A stretch of 64,000 nt of DNA. Origin: Strigamia acuminata (taxonomy: Eukaryota; Arthropoda; Chilopoda; Geophilomorpha; Linotaeniidae). Location: NCBI GenBank assembly GCA_949358305.1, contig OX442320.1, forward strand, positions 11,176,259-11,240,258, in the 5' to 3' direction. The notes below the pieces were generated by a model that was given only the letters and a program-made list of their open reading frames with translations, made no database searches and was not told where the DNA came from. A program made the translations under genes and the position numbers. Of the stretch, positions 23,374-36,640 are shown one piece after another (the stretch's first letter is position 1; each line of letters starts with the position of its first letter).

Positions 23374-23559
23374 CTCGCCTTCGAGAACAAAATCCTCACT
23401 GACATTCCTGACTATCTTCGGACAAGCCGACCTTGCCCTTGGTCTTGAATGAAAGGGCCGGCCCAATTCATAAAACTCATCATCATCTTCCAGCTCCAAA
23501 ACGAGCACTGGGACTGGGCTCTTTCGACCCTGCATGACACCGGGCCGTGGTGCTTCCAT
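23374..23559 (-). CDS. Alternative start exon C
   Basis: Seen: ATG 23559 opens exactly 62 codons (MEAPRPGVMQGRKSPVPVLV at the start, an ELEDDDEFYEL acidic block in the middle, FVLEGE at the end), then donor GAG|GTAAAA (phase 0). The exon is GC-rich in an AT-rich neighbourhood, like start exon A. Phase 0 fits exon 13018-13155 directly, so this transcript would skip 26669-26754. Its last residues (GE) are the same two that end exon 26669-26754. An out-of-frame ATG lies just upstream (23570). The frame is open a little beyond the ATG, and a weak acceptor (GTGTCAG|GC) at about 23591 could make it an internal phase-1 exon, but it lacks a pyrimidine tract. The family was not recognised. Confidence 0.6.
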
Positions 23560-23779
23560 GTCGGCCGCATGAGGAGTTTCTCTGGCGCCTGACACTTTAT
23601 CGCGCCTCGCTAAGGCTTCAATCTCGAAGTGCGGATACTATGCTTCCTATCCGCACATGCCTACAAATGGGTGACGTCAGGCGCCACCAGATTTCAATCT
23701 AGTCGGCCTATCTGTCATTCATGGGCAACAGGGTGCCATCTAGCTGTGCAAACACCAACTGTTGCTTCTTGGCTTTTGG

Positions 23780-24860
23780 ATTTGCTACTCGAAGAATCAA
23801 ATCGTGGGATTTGTTCATTTGCAACGAGATTTGCAACAAAGTTTGGTTTATTTGCAGTTGATGTGATAGATTTGCTGCTAATTTGCAGATTTGCAACAAA
23901 ATTTAATTAATTTGCAGTTGATTTGCTAGATTTGCAGTTGATTTACTAGATATGCAGTTGATTTACTAGATTTGCTGCTAATTTGCAGTTTTGCAACAAA
24001 ATTTAAGTGATTTGCAATTGAATTGCTAGATTCACAGCTGATTTGCTAGATTTACAGTTAATTTGTTAGATTTGCAGTTGATTTGCTAGACTTACAGTTG
24101 ATTTGCTAGATTTGCACTTGATTTACTAGATTTGATGCTAATTTGCAGTTTTGCAACAAAATTTAAGTGATTTGCACTTGGTTTGTAGTTGATTTGCTAG
24201 ATTTGCAGTTGATTTACTAGATTTGATGCTAATTTGCAGTTTTGCAACAAAATTTAATTGATTTGCAGTTGATTTGCTAGATTTGCAGTTGATTTACTAG
24301 ATATGCAGTTGATTTACTAGATTTGCTGCTAATTTGCAGTTTTGCAACAAAATTTAATTGATTTGCAGTTGATTTGCTAGATTTGCAGTTGATTTACTAG
24401 ATTTGATGCTAATTTGCAGTATTGCAACAAAATTTAATTGATTTGCAGTTGATTTGCTAGATTTGCAATTGATTTACTAGATATGCAGTTGATTTACTAG
24501 ATTTGCTGCTAATTTGCAGATTTGCAACAAAATTTAATTGATTTGCAGTTGATTTGCTAGATTTGCAGTTGATTTACTACATATGCAGTTGATTTACTAG
24601 ATTTGATGCTAATTTGCAGTTTTGCAACAAAATTTAAGTGATTTGCACTTGATTTGTAGTTGATTTGCTAGATTTGCAGTTGATTTACTAAATTTGCAAT
24701 TGAATTGCTAGATTTATAGCTGATTTGGTAGATTTACAGCTGATTTGCTTGATTTTCACTTGATTTGGTAGATTTTGCAGTTGATTTGCTAGATTTGCAG
24801 TTGATTTACTAGATTTTCAGTTGATTTGCTTGATTTGCAGTTGCTTTCCTAGATTTGCTA
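23780..24860. repeat. Minisatellite, about 15-bp half-units, higher-order
   Basis: About 1.1 kb of GATTTGCAGTTGATTTACTA-type units (15 bp, alternating GATTTGCTA/GATTTGCAGTT). A longer period is visible: the marker TTGCAACAAAATTTAATTGA recurs roughly every 100-200 bases (23892, 23994, 24152, 24242, 24345, 24422, 24525, 24625). It starts about 200 bases upstream of the start exon C open frame. Confidence 0.95.
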
Positions 24861-25839
24861 AATTAACCCACTGTCATTCAATTACTGCAATTACTACAAT
24901 TACTACATCTGTTCTTCATGCCAAAATGTGGCACCATAATACATCTAACTTCCACCATGCAACAGCGCCATCTGTTGCGTATCATTCCAACTTGAGCCAC
25001 CTTTAGATTGCTACAGATGGCAGCACAATCCACAAACCCAACCAAGCTCATCTTTTTAAGAAAACAAAAGTTCAACCAATGGGACGATGTTGTTTAAACT
25101 TATATTATTCTAACAACATTAATATAGATGACCAATTCCAGTCTGCAATTACAGAAAGGCTAAATTGTATTTCCATTGTTTGCTTCCCCCTGGTCATTTT
25201 TATATTACATCAATTTTCCATTACAAAATAATCTGATTTTCTCTTTGCAAACAAATTACTAACATTGCAACTAATAATTTCATACTTTAATTGTCCCTGC
25301 CATAAAATCTTAACGAATATATTCAGCTTAAAACAATTTTTTTAATGTAAAAAAAAAACAACAACACCTTGAAAATCATTAATTTATCCATTTCCATCCC
25401 ATGGTATTAGCAATAGTACTTAGTATAATGATAAAGCTCAACAAGAGAGCACCAAATGTAAACAATTAATTATTTCCAACGACTTTTCCACTCTTATACC
25501 CAATACACTCTACCTGGTGAAAAGGTCACACTAAAGATCCAGAAAACACATTTTCGATATACCCTATTTCTTCGATTAAAAGTCACAACTATCACATCAT
25601 TCAAAGATGTGTTTGCATTGATTCTCCACCAGTGGTAGACTCAATCTTCAAAAGACAAATTGAAATGACTTCTCTAAACAGGACATGACTTTATTACATC
25701 ATATCTCCGAGACGTCGACTTGAAAGAATTCAAAGAAGAGGATTAAAATGACGCGAAAGTAAATTCACTTCTTTGACTTATAGAGGTGACTTATCTCTTC
25801 GGCACCTATCATTAGCTAGTGCTACCACATGTTCTACTG
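24861..25839. other. Intron sequence, no gene seen
   Basis: ATTACTACAATTACTAC short repeats near 24885; otherwise nothing recognised. Around 25640-25800 there are TGACTTCTCT and GGTGACTTATCTCTTC words that faintly resemble MITE E. Confidence 0.35.
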
Positions 25840-26263
25840 TATACTCTGACTCACTGTTAGACACACACCAGTTCCTATTGGCCGAGCCTATTCACTGTTG
25901 TAGGGCTACATAAAAGTTGGCCAAAATACGAACGCTCGAGTTACGGGAAGCCATTTTGTGTCCAGACGCAACAATCAATCATCAAATTCAAAAACAGCTT
26001 GACAAAGCAACCGATAAATTTAACAAACTAAACAATCACGTATTTTGAAGAAGTTAAAGCATAAAACATTGCTTCCTGACTTTTTAAAATATTTTATTAT
26101 TAAATTTAAGTCAATTTACATCATTTCAAACACCTAAAATAATCAAAATAATTAAAAGCACAACAAACCTACTTTTCCTGGTAGAATTATACAGGCAACA
26201 GTTAGGAGTGAATAGGCTCGGCCAATAGGAACTGGTGTGTCTCTAACGGTGAGCCAGAGTATA
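25840..26263. mobile_element. TATACTC-family MITE, copy B1, 424 bp
   Basis: The left end TATACTCTGACTCACTGTTA and right end TAACGGTGAGCCAGAGTATA are inverted; the sub-terminal CCTATTGGCCGAGCC is also mirrored. Same length and high similarity to 53669-54092. No transposase, so it is presumably mobilised in trans. Confidence 0.9.
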
Positions 26264-26668
26264 GGTCAGTGCTTCTCAAACTAAGTAATGTCGCAGACCG
26301 GTTGGGTTTTAGTCCCAATTTGTTGCAGACCACTGTCATATTTAGTCCACTAATAGTTCCTCCCAGAAGCATTCGCTCTCCTGACCTCCAATAGCTACAC
26401 CAAAGATGGCGGCGAAAACGCGCTTCTTTTCGACAAATGCGGTATTCGGACTGTAGCAATATTTACATTGTACAACGATACATCATCTACAATTGTGACC
26501 TGTGCTCTTAGCAAAGCCAGCAGAATAAATCCCTGAAGCACTTGAGCGCGCAACAGGTGAATTAATATTGATTATGGAAAACTATGGCTACCAAAGGGCA
26601 AAGGCAACCCACCATCATTTGTTTGCATTATTAATGGAGTGAAAGAAAAGAATACATAAAGTACTCAC
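26264..26668. other. Intron next to exon 26669-26754
   Basis: A GC-richer patch at 26270-26460 makes a minus-strand open frame with no splice borders; not called. Confidence 0.3.
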
Positions 26669-26754
26669 CTCGCCTTGCACGTTTGGGGATGGAAGGTTTA
26701 GGTACAGTCCGCCGGCTCTGTTTGCTTGATCGCATCTGTTCTGAACGACCAAAC
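26669..26754 (-). CDS. Internal exon, 86 nt
   Basis: Seen: a strong acceptor (TTTATTGTTTCAG) and a consensus donor (GAG|GTGAGT) bound 86 nt. Entered in phase 1 from exon A or B, it reads LVVQNRCDQANRAGG and on to NVQGE, and leaves in phase 0, which fits exon 13155. Entered in phase 2, it is also open (FGRSEQMRSSKQSRR...) but leaves in phase 1, which fits nothing found here. I prefer the first frame on phase grounds only; the second looks more like typical basic, Ser-rich protein. An undetected exon could change the frame. Splice sites are strong, so that it is an exon is fairly sure. Confidence 0.65.
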
Positions 26755-27084
26755 CTGAAACAATAAAATGTACACATTACATTAACCACTCTGGTTTTCA
26801 TCTCTAGAGTGGCTCACAATCACCGGTGAGACTTTAAGTTTGAGACAAAAAAAATCTAAAAAAATCAAATATTTAGAACTTTTCCCAACTAAGTTATCCT
26901 ATGGTCATTAAAGGTCTCCATTGGACCCTTTAACCTAGAGTGCACTTCTCCATCTGAAGGCGTGGTGTTGTCAGGTAACACCCCTGCGCTCGCTAACGGT
27001 CCAGGCGTGATGATTTGTACGTGGTGGAAAAGACTTGATTTCGGCGAGCTCCGTTAAAGCGTTTAATAAATCATACGATAGGTT

Positions 27085-27345
27085 TTGTGTCCACAGAGGG
27101 TTGAAAATCCGTGCCCACAGGCAAGTCAAAAATCTGTGCCCACAGGCTAGCTACAAATCTGTGTCTGGAGGGCAAGTAGCAAAAGCTGTGCCTGAGGGAA
27201 GTGACAAAATTTGAGCCTGGGGGGCAAGTTGCAGAAAAACTCCTGGGGGAAAGTTACAAAATCTTTGGTTGGAGGCAAATTAGAAATCTGTGCCTGGAGG
27301 CTAGGTATAAAATCTATGGCTGGAGACAAGTTAGAAAATGCGTCC
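27085..27345. repeat. Minisatellite, about 30-bp degenerate units
   Basis: About eight units of the type AAATCTGTGCCTGGAGGCAA plus GT(T/A)A(G)A. Strong G-over-C bias on the plus strand. Produces spurious frames. Confidence 0.85.
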
Positions 27346-30261
27346 GAAAGAATATTGGAAAATCTGCATCGCAGTCCTTTACATTTTAATGATCTGTTGT
27401 AAATGTTTTATATGCTGAATATTATTATGACAACATCTGTTGACTTTGCCTGATACTAAATTTAAACCTGGCAGTAAACAACATGTTATAACAATGTATT
27501 TTGCACGGTCAATAAAATTTTTTTTTATTAGGCATCTTTAATATCATTAGCAAGTAATTTACAACCCCCAGGATTTTATCGCTCACATATTTTTTGTCCC
27601 AAAGTATAAAGCAATTTATTTCTGACTCATTGTACAACTAAATTTGTTTATTTTGCCATGTTGCTTTGTCTTATTGCTAAAAATACAACTCTACTTATAT
27701 TTAAGTTCTTGTACAACTGACAATGGTTTTCGATTGAATACCAAAATGACAAAGTGGAACCTTTCCTGCACTATTTTATCACTAGTCTAGTCTAGTCTAG
27801 ACTATTATTGAAAGAGAAACAAAAAACCCTGGAAATATCTGAAATCAGATATTCCAGTCGTTATCGAAACCTTTCTTAGGATTCAACTCTTCGGGTTTAA
27901 ATCTTTATTCTTAGAAAAAAATCCAGGGGTATTTTTCTTTCAACGGCTTTATCCGTTGATAGAAACTTCCAAATCAAATCCATGATGGAATTTATAGGCA
28001 AAAGCACATCTGTCACTTCCATGACCTTGCATACCAACAAAGAAAGCAGAAGACACATTGCAACGACTTCAGAGAGAAAAGAAACCTTCTACCTAGAAAA
28101 TGGAATTACCATTGGATCATGATCGAGTCCACACAAGTTTCTTAAATGAAATTGTCTTTCCTCAAACCATCCATTCCATCGGCTTTTATTAGATTCTGGA
28201 AAATGGGAATTCAAATTGCTTCTTTTCCAGCAACTCAATTAGATGAAATAAAATGGTAGATACACATATTGGACACCCCATTGTTGCAGCCTTTTATTCT
28301 CACAACTTTGCATATGTATTGTATACCAACTGAACTTTCTAACTCCAATTATTAAGGTTTTGCCCCTTCAGAAAGAAATTAAAGCCGAGAACTTTTAATT
28401 AAATTATCGACCAAATACCGACCGCCGTCTAATCCATGCATTGTTCTTCCAATGTTTTTCAAAAGAAAAACAATTTTGTTTGCCATTACTCATTTAAAAT
28501 CACACAACCAGATGAAAGTAGTATAAATAAAAACAAAAATTTTGTACATATAAGAGTGTTGTAACTCAATAACCCCCCTGTCTTCCGGGCCCGAAAGATC
28601 ACTCACTACGAGAAGTTCTAAAGGATGTTTTTAGCATAGCGCATAAAGCAGATGAATAAAATAGATGGACAAAGAGCTTTAAAGAAAATCCTTTAAAACG
28701 TATACAGTAAGCAAAAAGATAATCAGACACTTCGCCTTTGTGACATCTTTAATGACCAAACAGGATCATCGCAAAATTGCCTGTCGAGAGCTGGCCCAGA
28801 GCTCCTTATTGATGACACTGTCCTATTTTTAAAGGGAATGATGTTTTAGCCTGATCTCACAAGGTAGACTCGAGTTTTTCTGAAAAAGTATAGCTTTAAT
28901 AAGAAGCTCTTGACCAGCTCAAGACAATTCTGAAGACAGGCAGTTTCCCCTATGATCCTCTTTGGTCATTTTCGTGCATGCACATCACAAAAGCGAGATG
29001 TTCGATTATTGCTCTGCGACGAAAGGTGAAATTCTTTGATCGTTGCAAGCCAAACTACTGCGAAAGCATTTTCCAAGAATGTTTTCATTAACCTAGATCA
29101 AAAGTTAGAGGGTCAGATAGTCAAAATGCCATCTGTGGCTAAAAGAAATCAATAAGTTGCAGAGTATATTAAATCAAACATACCATTGATGGTAATAACC
29201 GGTAAATCCCACATGACTCACACACTCAGCACCTAAGCAGCCATAAACAAATTTCTTAATCCAAAGGTTTGTTCACACCTTGATAAACAAGTCAACATAG
29301 ATTAGCTTGTTTTGTTAGTTATAAAATCTTCCCATCCAATCAACACCTTAAACCTAATCGAATGGGAAACATGCCCGATATGCTCCTGCTGCTGTTGTCA
29401 AACATAATGATTGGTTACTTGTATTAATTAAATGTGTTGTGGGAAGCCCATAAAATACAAGAAGTTAAAGTGACATGGAGGGAAAAATGTAATTAAAACT
29501 TGTCGATTTACCGAATCGACTAAATCCTATTTGGCTAATTCGAAGCCGGGGCAACAAAAACCATCGGAAAATGGACATTCGAGCAACGCACGGTTGGTCT
29601 TAGTCGATGGAGAGATTTGTCTGGTTAATTCCGATAACAAACGAGACTGCAGTCTGTTTTAATCCGGTGTCTGTTTGCACTCGCTAACATTTAGCGGTAT
29701 TAAAATATTAATTAATTTCTATTTTTTTTTAGATCTAAAAAAAATTAATTATTTAATTGATTAGAGCAAAACCTTCTTTTTGAAATTTTAAAAGAAGAAA
29801 TTAAAAAAAAAAATAGAAGACCTTGCCTTGTCATCCATTTGATTTATGAAGGCGGATAAATGTCGAAAATAAAACTTTTTGTTTTTTTTCTTCTATTATA
29901 CTTTTCAATTACTAAAACTGACATTTGCATGTATTTTCATTAAAATCGTCAAAACATTTTCCAAACATAAAAACAGAGCAAGTAATTCTAATTAGATATT
30001 GCAGTCAAAAAAAAAATTTAAAAAATTTAATAATTTTTTTTTTTAATAAAAATCTATAAAAATGGCACAGAAAGCAATTTTCAAGCTGGCTGCTTACATT
30101 AATAGAAGTGCCACTTAAAAATAACCAATTGACTGATTAAAGCACCAAAATAAACCAACTCAAAGCCCTTACCACATCAAGGTCCCTAAACAAACACACC
30201 CAAATAGCATCTTAGCTAACTTTTCATATACTTGACATAAGAAATTCAATATTTCACCTAC
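27346..30261. other. Intron sequence, 2.9 kb without a gene
   Basis: Contains a CTAGT run (27781-27802) and A/T homopolymers (29720-30050). No exon or mobile element recognised. Confidence 0.4.
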
Positions 30262-30373
30262 TTTTCACCATTTCTTCATCATCATCCAAAATAATGGATT
30301 CCATGCTCCCAAAACATGGCGAAGACTTGGAATGGAGGAACATCGGCTTCGTCTTGACCGCGAAACCAGCCAT
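30262..30373 (-). CDS. Alternative start exon B
   Basis: Seen: ATG at 30373 in a good context (A at -3, G at +4) opens 37 codons beginning MAGFAVKTKPMFLHSK and ending in an acidic patch (ILDDDEEMVK), followed by one base and donor A|GTAGGT (phase 1). With that donor the exon fits 26669-26754 in the same frame as start exon A. A second possible donor four bases further on (G|GTGAAA, exon end 30258) gives phase 2 and would read exon 26754 in its other open frame, which then fails to join 13155. Upstream DNA (30374-30700) is moderately GC-rich with no clear TATA box. That this is an alternative N-terminus is inferred from the start context and phase. A chance open frame cannot be ruled out. Confidence 0.5.
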
Positions 30374-33300
30374 TTTCAAGGGTCCTCACTCACACCAAGA
30401 CAAAAAAAACTAAACATTGCAAGCAGTCATACTTGACTCCCATTTATTTTTCCTCAACTCCGCTTGGATTGTGCGCAGTACAAGTGCTCCGATGAGGTGT
30501 TGGCTCCTCACTACAAAGCCGCTGCCAAGTCACTCAACTATGACATAAAGGAAGTTGAGGTTGCCAATAGAAACACACCCATATCCTGCCTCTGTTTCCT
30601 ATAAACACTTCTTCTACGCATTATCGTAATTCACGATAAACATTGAATGCGGAAACACTAACTGCGCACAACACGATGTTTACAAACTTATGACAAACCC
30701 CCATTGAATGGACGCACCGAAAGATCGACGTTTGAAACACTCGCGGACATTTTAATTTTAATATCGGCGCAGGTATCGGTATCGGCGATACTGCAAAATA
30801 TCGACATCGGTCAAAGTCTAATTGTAACGATGTTTGACTACCTCGACATTCTGCGGCCGATGTGTGGTAATATTTCTAAATTTTTTTAAAATTATTTTCG
30901 ATCCAATAAAATTCTATTTCTTTCTTGCTTCTTAAATTGAGGAGAAATTTTTCAAGTGGATAAAAATTTCATGGTGTTGCAGCATCAGCATAATGAGACG
31001 GCGACTCATTTATGATTCTACCATGGTGACTAATCGATTACAACGCATCAAGAGAGTCGAAATTTGCCTGAAAAACATGCTGAATTCAAAGCCAGCTAGG
31101 AAAAAAAACTATTTTTAAACCTGTCTCATTCGCTTATTAGTTATGCTTCGGCTTTCTGCAGACGCTAGCACTCATAATTTTGCTTCAGAAACATTTCCTA
31201 GAAACACGCAAGCTAAACTGAATATACAAGATAAGAAAAGATGGAAACAAACAAAAGCAATGATATGTATATATATTTCTTATAAAAAAAATTTTTTCTA
31301 TAAAATATAAAAGAAAATAACTTTTTTTTTTTTGCTATACTGCACATACTATCTTTAACTTCACATACTTCAACTTTCCATTTCAATAACTCCTTTGGGT
31401 CAGAACTGTTTTGCATTTGAAATGAAATGTAAACAGAAGAAAATAAGAAAAAAATTTCTTTGAGCACAAAAAATTTTTTTTCTACAAATTTTAAAAATAA
31501 AAATAAGGTTCAAAAAATGTCATCTTGTACCAAAATTGACCTTTTCTACCCGTATATGAATTTATTATGGATTTTGGCATTTCCACCATCTTTTTTTTTC
31601 TTTTACCATGCCGTTCCATTCACTTTTTATCAATTTCCATCCATGTAACCTCAGACAATCCCAAATTCCATTAACTCTAAACAGATTGAATAAAAGAAAT
31701 GATATTTGTAGCAAATGAAAAAGCAGTGCAGTAATGTTTGATTATGTGAAGAGGAAAAAAGGTACTGAAAGCTTTATCTAGGAGAATCTAGTGCCCTAGA
31801 GAATAGTGCAGCGAGCTAAACAACCAGAATAGACACAATAGAAAATGATACAAAAGATAATTTGGCAAAAAGACAAAATTACATTTCCTCTTCCACGTAA
31901 AATGTTATGAACTATTGGCCCAAACCCACACACGGCAGCCATCTTGAAACTAAAAATAGATCGACACCTCTAACATAACAGCATAACGATCTCTTTTATC
32001 GGCTATTTCCAGTGGTTTGTTCCCGCGGTTCGTCACCACAATACAATATACCGTAGTTGCGCGATTTCATATAAATACACGCGATCTCCTGGTTCAAATT
32101 CCACAACAATTCTGTCCTCGTCAAATCTTTTCTTACTTTCGACAAATTGAAAAACACTGTTTACTTTATGCAGTAATAACAAAAGTCCCTCTTCAACGGT
32201 GTTTACACAAAGGCGCTAACTCGGTTATCTTTGACCCAAATTAAATTTCTCACAAGACAGGTAATTAGCTAGTCAACACAGTGTGATCAACATTCATCCT
32301 TCTTGACCAAAAACTGCATGCAAATAGCATAGATACAACAACTTAAAGTAAAGACGAAGAAGCCACTTTCATTTCATTGCCAGCTAATAACTGCAAGCGT
32401 TAAAGCCCCAAGATGTTCATTACTGTCCAAAAACTCACACTAAGGATTTATTAACCTTCATAAAACCCAAATGTTTTACTGTTATATATATTTGGTGAGT
32501 AAAATTTAAGAAATTTATCAGGGAGTTGGCCTTACTCATAACCAGATGACCTTGCAGTCATGCTTACGTATACATTAAACTGTAACTTCCAATTAAAATG
32601 GGTGCAAAGTGTTTGCCACTCCATTTTTAGCGTAAGCCTTTAATTCACTTTGTGGACCCTAGATGAGAACTTTTACAATGTGTCTTTAAAAATGTAGTAA
32701 ATGATTTATGATCGTTTTCAATATAGTCCATTAATTAGTCCTGAAACTAATTAAACATTGCCCCATAAAAGCAGATAATTATGACAAACTTAGTTAAATT
32801 AAGCCTAAGGCTGAATTAAATTCAATCAAGAGTCCAAAAAGAAAGACTCCCAAGTCAGAAATTGTTTTTAGCATGTAATTTGGGCTACAGGAAGAACAAA
32901 TCAGTAATTAGGACAGGCAAGCCCGCTCATTGTATCCTATCGGATGAACAGTTAACGTTAAAACCGAAAGTCACGTTAAGCGTTCTTGTCAGCGAGATTA
33001 CAGAACAACTCTCCCTGGCGGTGGAGACCTTCAGAAGGGAAACAACCCTCCTGACGGTTAATATATTTAGATGAATAAAATTTGTAAATTCATTCTGCTT
33101 GATTATTTTTCACTTCTGGCTTTGTAAAAAATGCCAGAAGAATGGCAACCCACGCTGAATTGTCAAGGGCAGAGATCATCCCACATAAGACCATTTTCAG
33201 TGAGACTGCACACATGTACCGATTGAGTGTTTGCAACCAAAACTCATTGATTTTCCACATGACAGCACAAATTCATCAAAACCCAATAACGGCCGATGAC

Positions 33301-34270
33301 TCGGTAACACCGGCATGCAATGATGTCACAAAAAATCAATGAGTTTTGCACCCTCTGGTGAATGAAGTCAAAAACACCCATTCAGTATAGCACAGCCTTA
33401 GTACAGAAGTTTAGAAAGATTTCATTTCAAGCTTCTTATCGGTCTTCGTTTGAATTTTCTTATCACAAATTCACAATCTTGTTCTCGAATAAGCCGGCAA
33501 CTTTAAGGGACTCCGAAGAAGCACAATTGTCATTGATAGCAAAAAGACCCGACCAAGGTTCTGGGTATCGGAAAGCGAGTTAACCGGGCAAAATCCCTGT
33601 AAATCTGTCCAACCTTGCAATTCATGTCACGTAAAAGCAGACTCAATCAACTGTTCGCGGAGAGATAAATATTGAAGAGAAGCTCAATCAATCATAGTTG
33701 CAAACATGAACCCGAGACACATTCCCAAAGGTGGCAAGTGCTATGCAATGAGTCGCTGCTTTCTCTTTCTTTCTCTTTCGTTTCGCACGGCAGAGAATCT
33801 GGGGATAAAAGTGTGACAAAATGTGACACTCGACCAAGTCAAGCGGAAGCAGAGACTGACAAAGACACACACTCTGTGAGAAAGCAATCAGAGCGAAAGA
33901 CAAACCGTCTTCGCTAGATTTTCACAGTTTAAAGGGATTTCTGCAGTCAAAACATTGACTTAAATCCACGGTGTAATGTTACCGAAAAGAAATTCACGGT
34001 CCTATTTGCAGCCTTTAAGCAGTTTATCGATAATATTGGCAAAGCTTACAAGGGGAGCACATGAATAAGACACTCACAGATTATTGCAATATTAAACATG
34101 AAGGATTGTTATATCATGCTAAATGAGACCCTAAAATAATTTCATTCCATAAACATCCAACAATGTAAACAATGAGCTGAAAGTTTGCACTATTTTGTCT
34201 GTGTATACATCCAATCTGAGCAATCAGGCCTACTGTATGAATACTGTAAACAACGATGAAATGATGTGAA
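30374..34270. other. Intron or upstream sequence, 3.9 kb without a called gene
   Basis: 30374-30700 lies upstream of start exon B and may hold its promoter; no TATA box recognised. 31250-31500 is T/A-run rich. Nothing else recognised. Confidence 0.35.
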
Positions 34271-34274
34271 ACCA

Positions 34275-34545
34275 GTCTGCCCACAGAAAGTTTGCTTACA
34301 GAAAAAACTGGTACTCACAAATTTCATTTCAGTCTTGGAATGTCTGTGAGATATGTTCTGTGACATAAAAAATTAACTTTCTGGCATGTCGATGCAACGG
34401 AAAGCTGATCTTCGTTTCCAGGCACAAGAACTTCTGCGGCACAGAAAGTAGCGATCACTCTTGACAATTTGTAACTGGTCGTAATTTTTTTTTAACCGGT
34501 CTCAAATATGGCAGCAATCAGTTCTGCCAACAAATGCAAACAACT
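34275..34545 (+). repeat. Interspersed repeat L, copy 2
   Basis: Matches 20806-21105 at both ends (TGGTACTCACAAATTTCATT; GGTCTCAAATATGGCAGC) with an unrelated middle. Confidence 0.75.
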
Positions 34546-34608
34546 GTACATTCTATTTATAAAAATAGATTATTAATTTACAAATAAAATTAAAAATTAA
34601 AATCAAAC

Positions 34609-34882
34609 TATACTCAAAACCACCACAACGTTGACCTATTGTTCGAGCCGTATCACTGGTGTAGTGGCACAAAAAAAGTAGCTCATAACATTTTTGATAG
34701 AATAAAAATAAGCAAAACAGCAGATTTATGAAAATAAATAAACATTTTATTATCACTTAAATAAAACTCATCATTCTAATCACTTTTTACACTTGAACTC
34801 ATTGAAAATAAACAGAACTACTTTTCCACAGTTAGGTGTAAACCGGCTAGAATAGGTCAACGTTGTGGTGGTTTTGAGTATA
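34609..34882. mobile_element. MITE family D, copy 2, 274 bp
   Basis: Perfect inverted ends of about 31 bp (TATACTCAAAACCACCACAA... and its mirror ending GAGTATA). Inner words shared with copies at 19091 and 55935. Confidence 0.9.
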
Positions 34883-35954
34883 GCAATCTTATTCATCCTA
34901 ACTCCAAAATTAGCCTTAAAATGTTTTATTGACATCCATCTTGTTTCTTTTTCATGGCCATTCACCATTTCTTTTCTGTTGCATAGAGCTGTGAGTACCA
35001 CAAAAAGTCTGCTGTCACAGAATGGCACACGTTCTGCCAAAAGTTTTTTTTCCGGTACCTGCTACCTGAGATCTCTCGAGATCTTACAAACCATCAGATA
35101 AGTCTAAATCTTTCTTTTAAAACTCAAGAACCCCTGGGCTGTGGGGCAAAGCCATAGTTTCTTAGTTTGGAAGTAAAATGAATTTTAAGACCCAATAAAT
35201 GGAGTAGTTTAGGCAAAAATTCTACTTTTTGTGCAAAATGAATCTTCGAAGAGCAAAAATGCTCTTTAAAAGAATCAGATGGAATAAATCCTCTTTCTCA
35301 AAAGTGGTTGGCTTTATGTTGCAGGCAAAACCCAAAGTTTGCAATCAATTGGCACAAGACCAAAACTCATTGATTGAAGAATCAGCAACTGACACCCCAA
35401 AATAATTCAGAAGTGCAAATTAAATCCTCTTTTCTGTTATTTATCCTGATAGCTGATGACTACAATTAGCAACTAATCTCAGAAACAAAATAGCAATTTT
35501 CTAAATTCAAACTTGATTGCAATTACAATTCTCCCTCTGGTGTGGAAAATTCTAATCTCATGTCAAATTATGCAGAAAATTTTTTTTTATTTATTCATTA
35601 TTTTTTATGAGACACTTTAATGCCAAAAAAAAATTTTTTTTAACCTTCAGTTTCTGACAAGTAATTTCAGATTTTTTTCTTCTTAAGTAATAATAAAAAT
35701 AATAATAAAAAGTTATCATCTGAAAGTTGATTGAGTGGAGTGATGAGTTTATTAAAGTTTCTAAAAGCTCATTAATTTTTTCTTTGAAACATGATAAAAG
35801 TAAAATTGAAATTAAAAAAAAAGCTGTGAACAAATTGAGACAGTTTGTCGATAGATGAAAGTTGTTATTATTAGATGATATCTAACTATCTTGTCACAAG
35901 ATGGGTTTTTTATTAGTTTCTGTGATTTCAACAGCCAGGAGTGGCCAATCGAAG
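34883..35954. other. Intron sequence, no gene seen
   Basis: AT-rich; nothing recognised. Confidence 0.35.
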
Positions 35955-36640
35955 AGGATAAATTAATAAAATTGTACAAATTTTGGACATTTTGGATAAA
36001 TTCGTAACAAATTTCAGAGAATTTTCATAAAATTTTGATAAATGTTTAACAAATTTCAAAGAATTCTAATGAATTTTTGATAAATTTTTAACAAAATTCA
36101 GAGAATTCTTATGAATTTTTGATAAATGTTTAACAAAATTCAGAGAATTCTTATGAATTTTTGATAAATGTTTAACAAAATTCAGAGAATTCTTATGAAT
36201 TTTTGATAAATGTTTAACAAATTTCAGAGAATTTTTATGAATATTTGATAAATGTTTCCAAAATTCCGATAATTTTGATAAATTTGTAACAAATTTCAGA
36301 AATTTTTGATAAATTGGTAATAAATTTCAGAAATTTTTGATTCATTTGTAACAAATTTCAATTTTTTTTGTTAGATTTGTAACAAATGTCAGAAATTTTT
36401 GATAAATTTGTAACAAATTTCCGAAATTTCCGAAATTTTTAATACATTTGTAACAAATTTCAGAAATTTTTGATTCATTTGCAACAAATTTCAAATTTTT
36501 TTGATAGATTTGTAACAAATGTCAGAAATTTTAAATAAATTTGTAACAAATTTCAGAAAATTTTAATAAATTTGTAACAAATTTCAGAAATTTTTAATAA
36601 ATTTGCAACAAATTTCAGAAATTTTTAATCAATTCTAACC
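35955..36640. repeat. Minisatellite, about 31-38 bp units
   Basis: About 20 units built from AATTTTTGATAAAT plus TTGTAACAAATTTCAGA. The first half (36020-36240) uses a longer unit with GAGAATTCTTATGAATTTTT and TAACAAAATTC; the second half a shorter one. Confidence 0.95.

Noticed and set aside
23780-24860. CRISPR-like alternation of repeats
   Set aside because: Units are contiguous and degenerate with no unique spacers, and the context is an animal intron.
32085-32110. GGTTCAAATTCC, like a tRNA B box
   Set aside because: No matching A box, acceptor stem or cloverleaf could be drawn around it.
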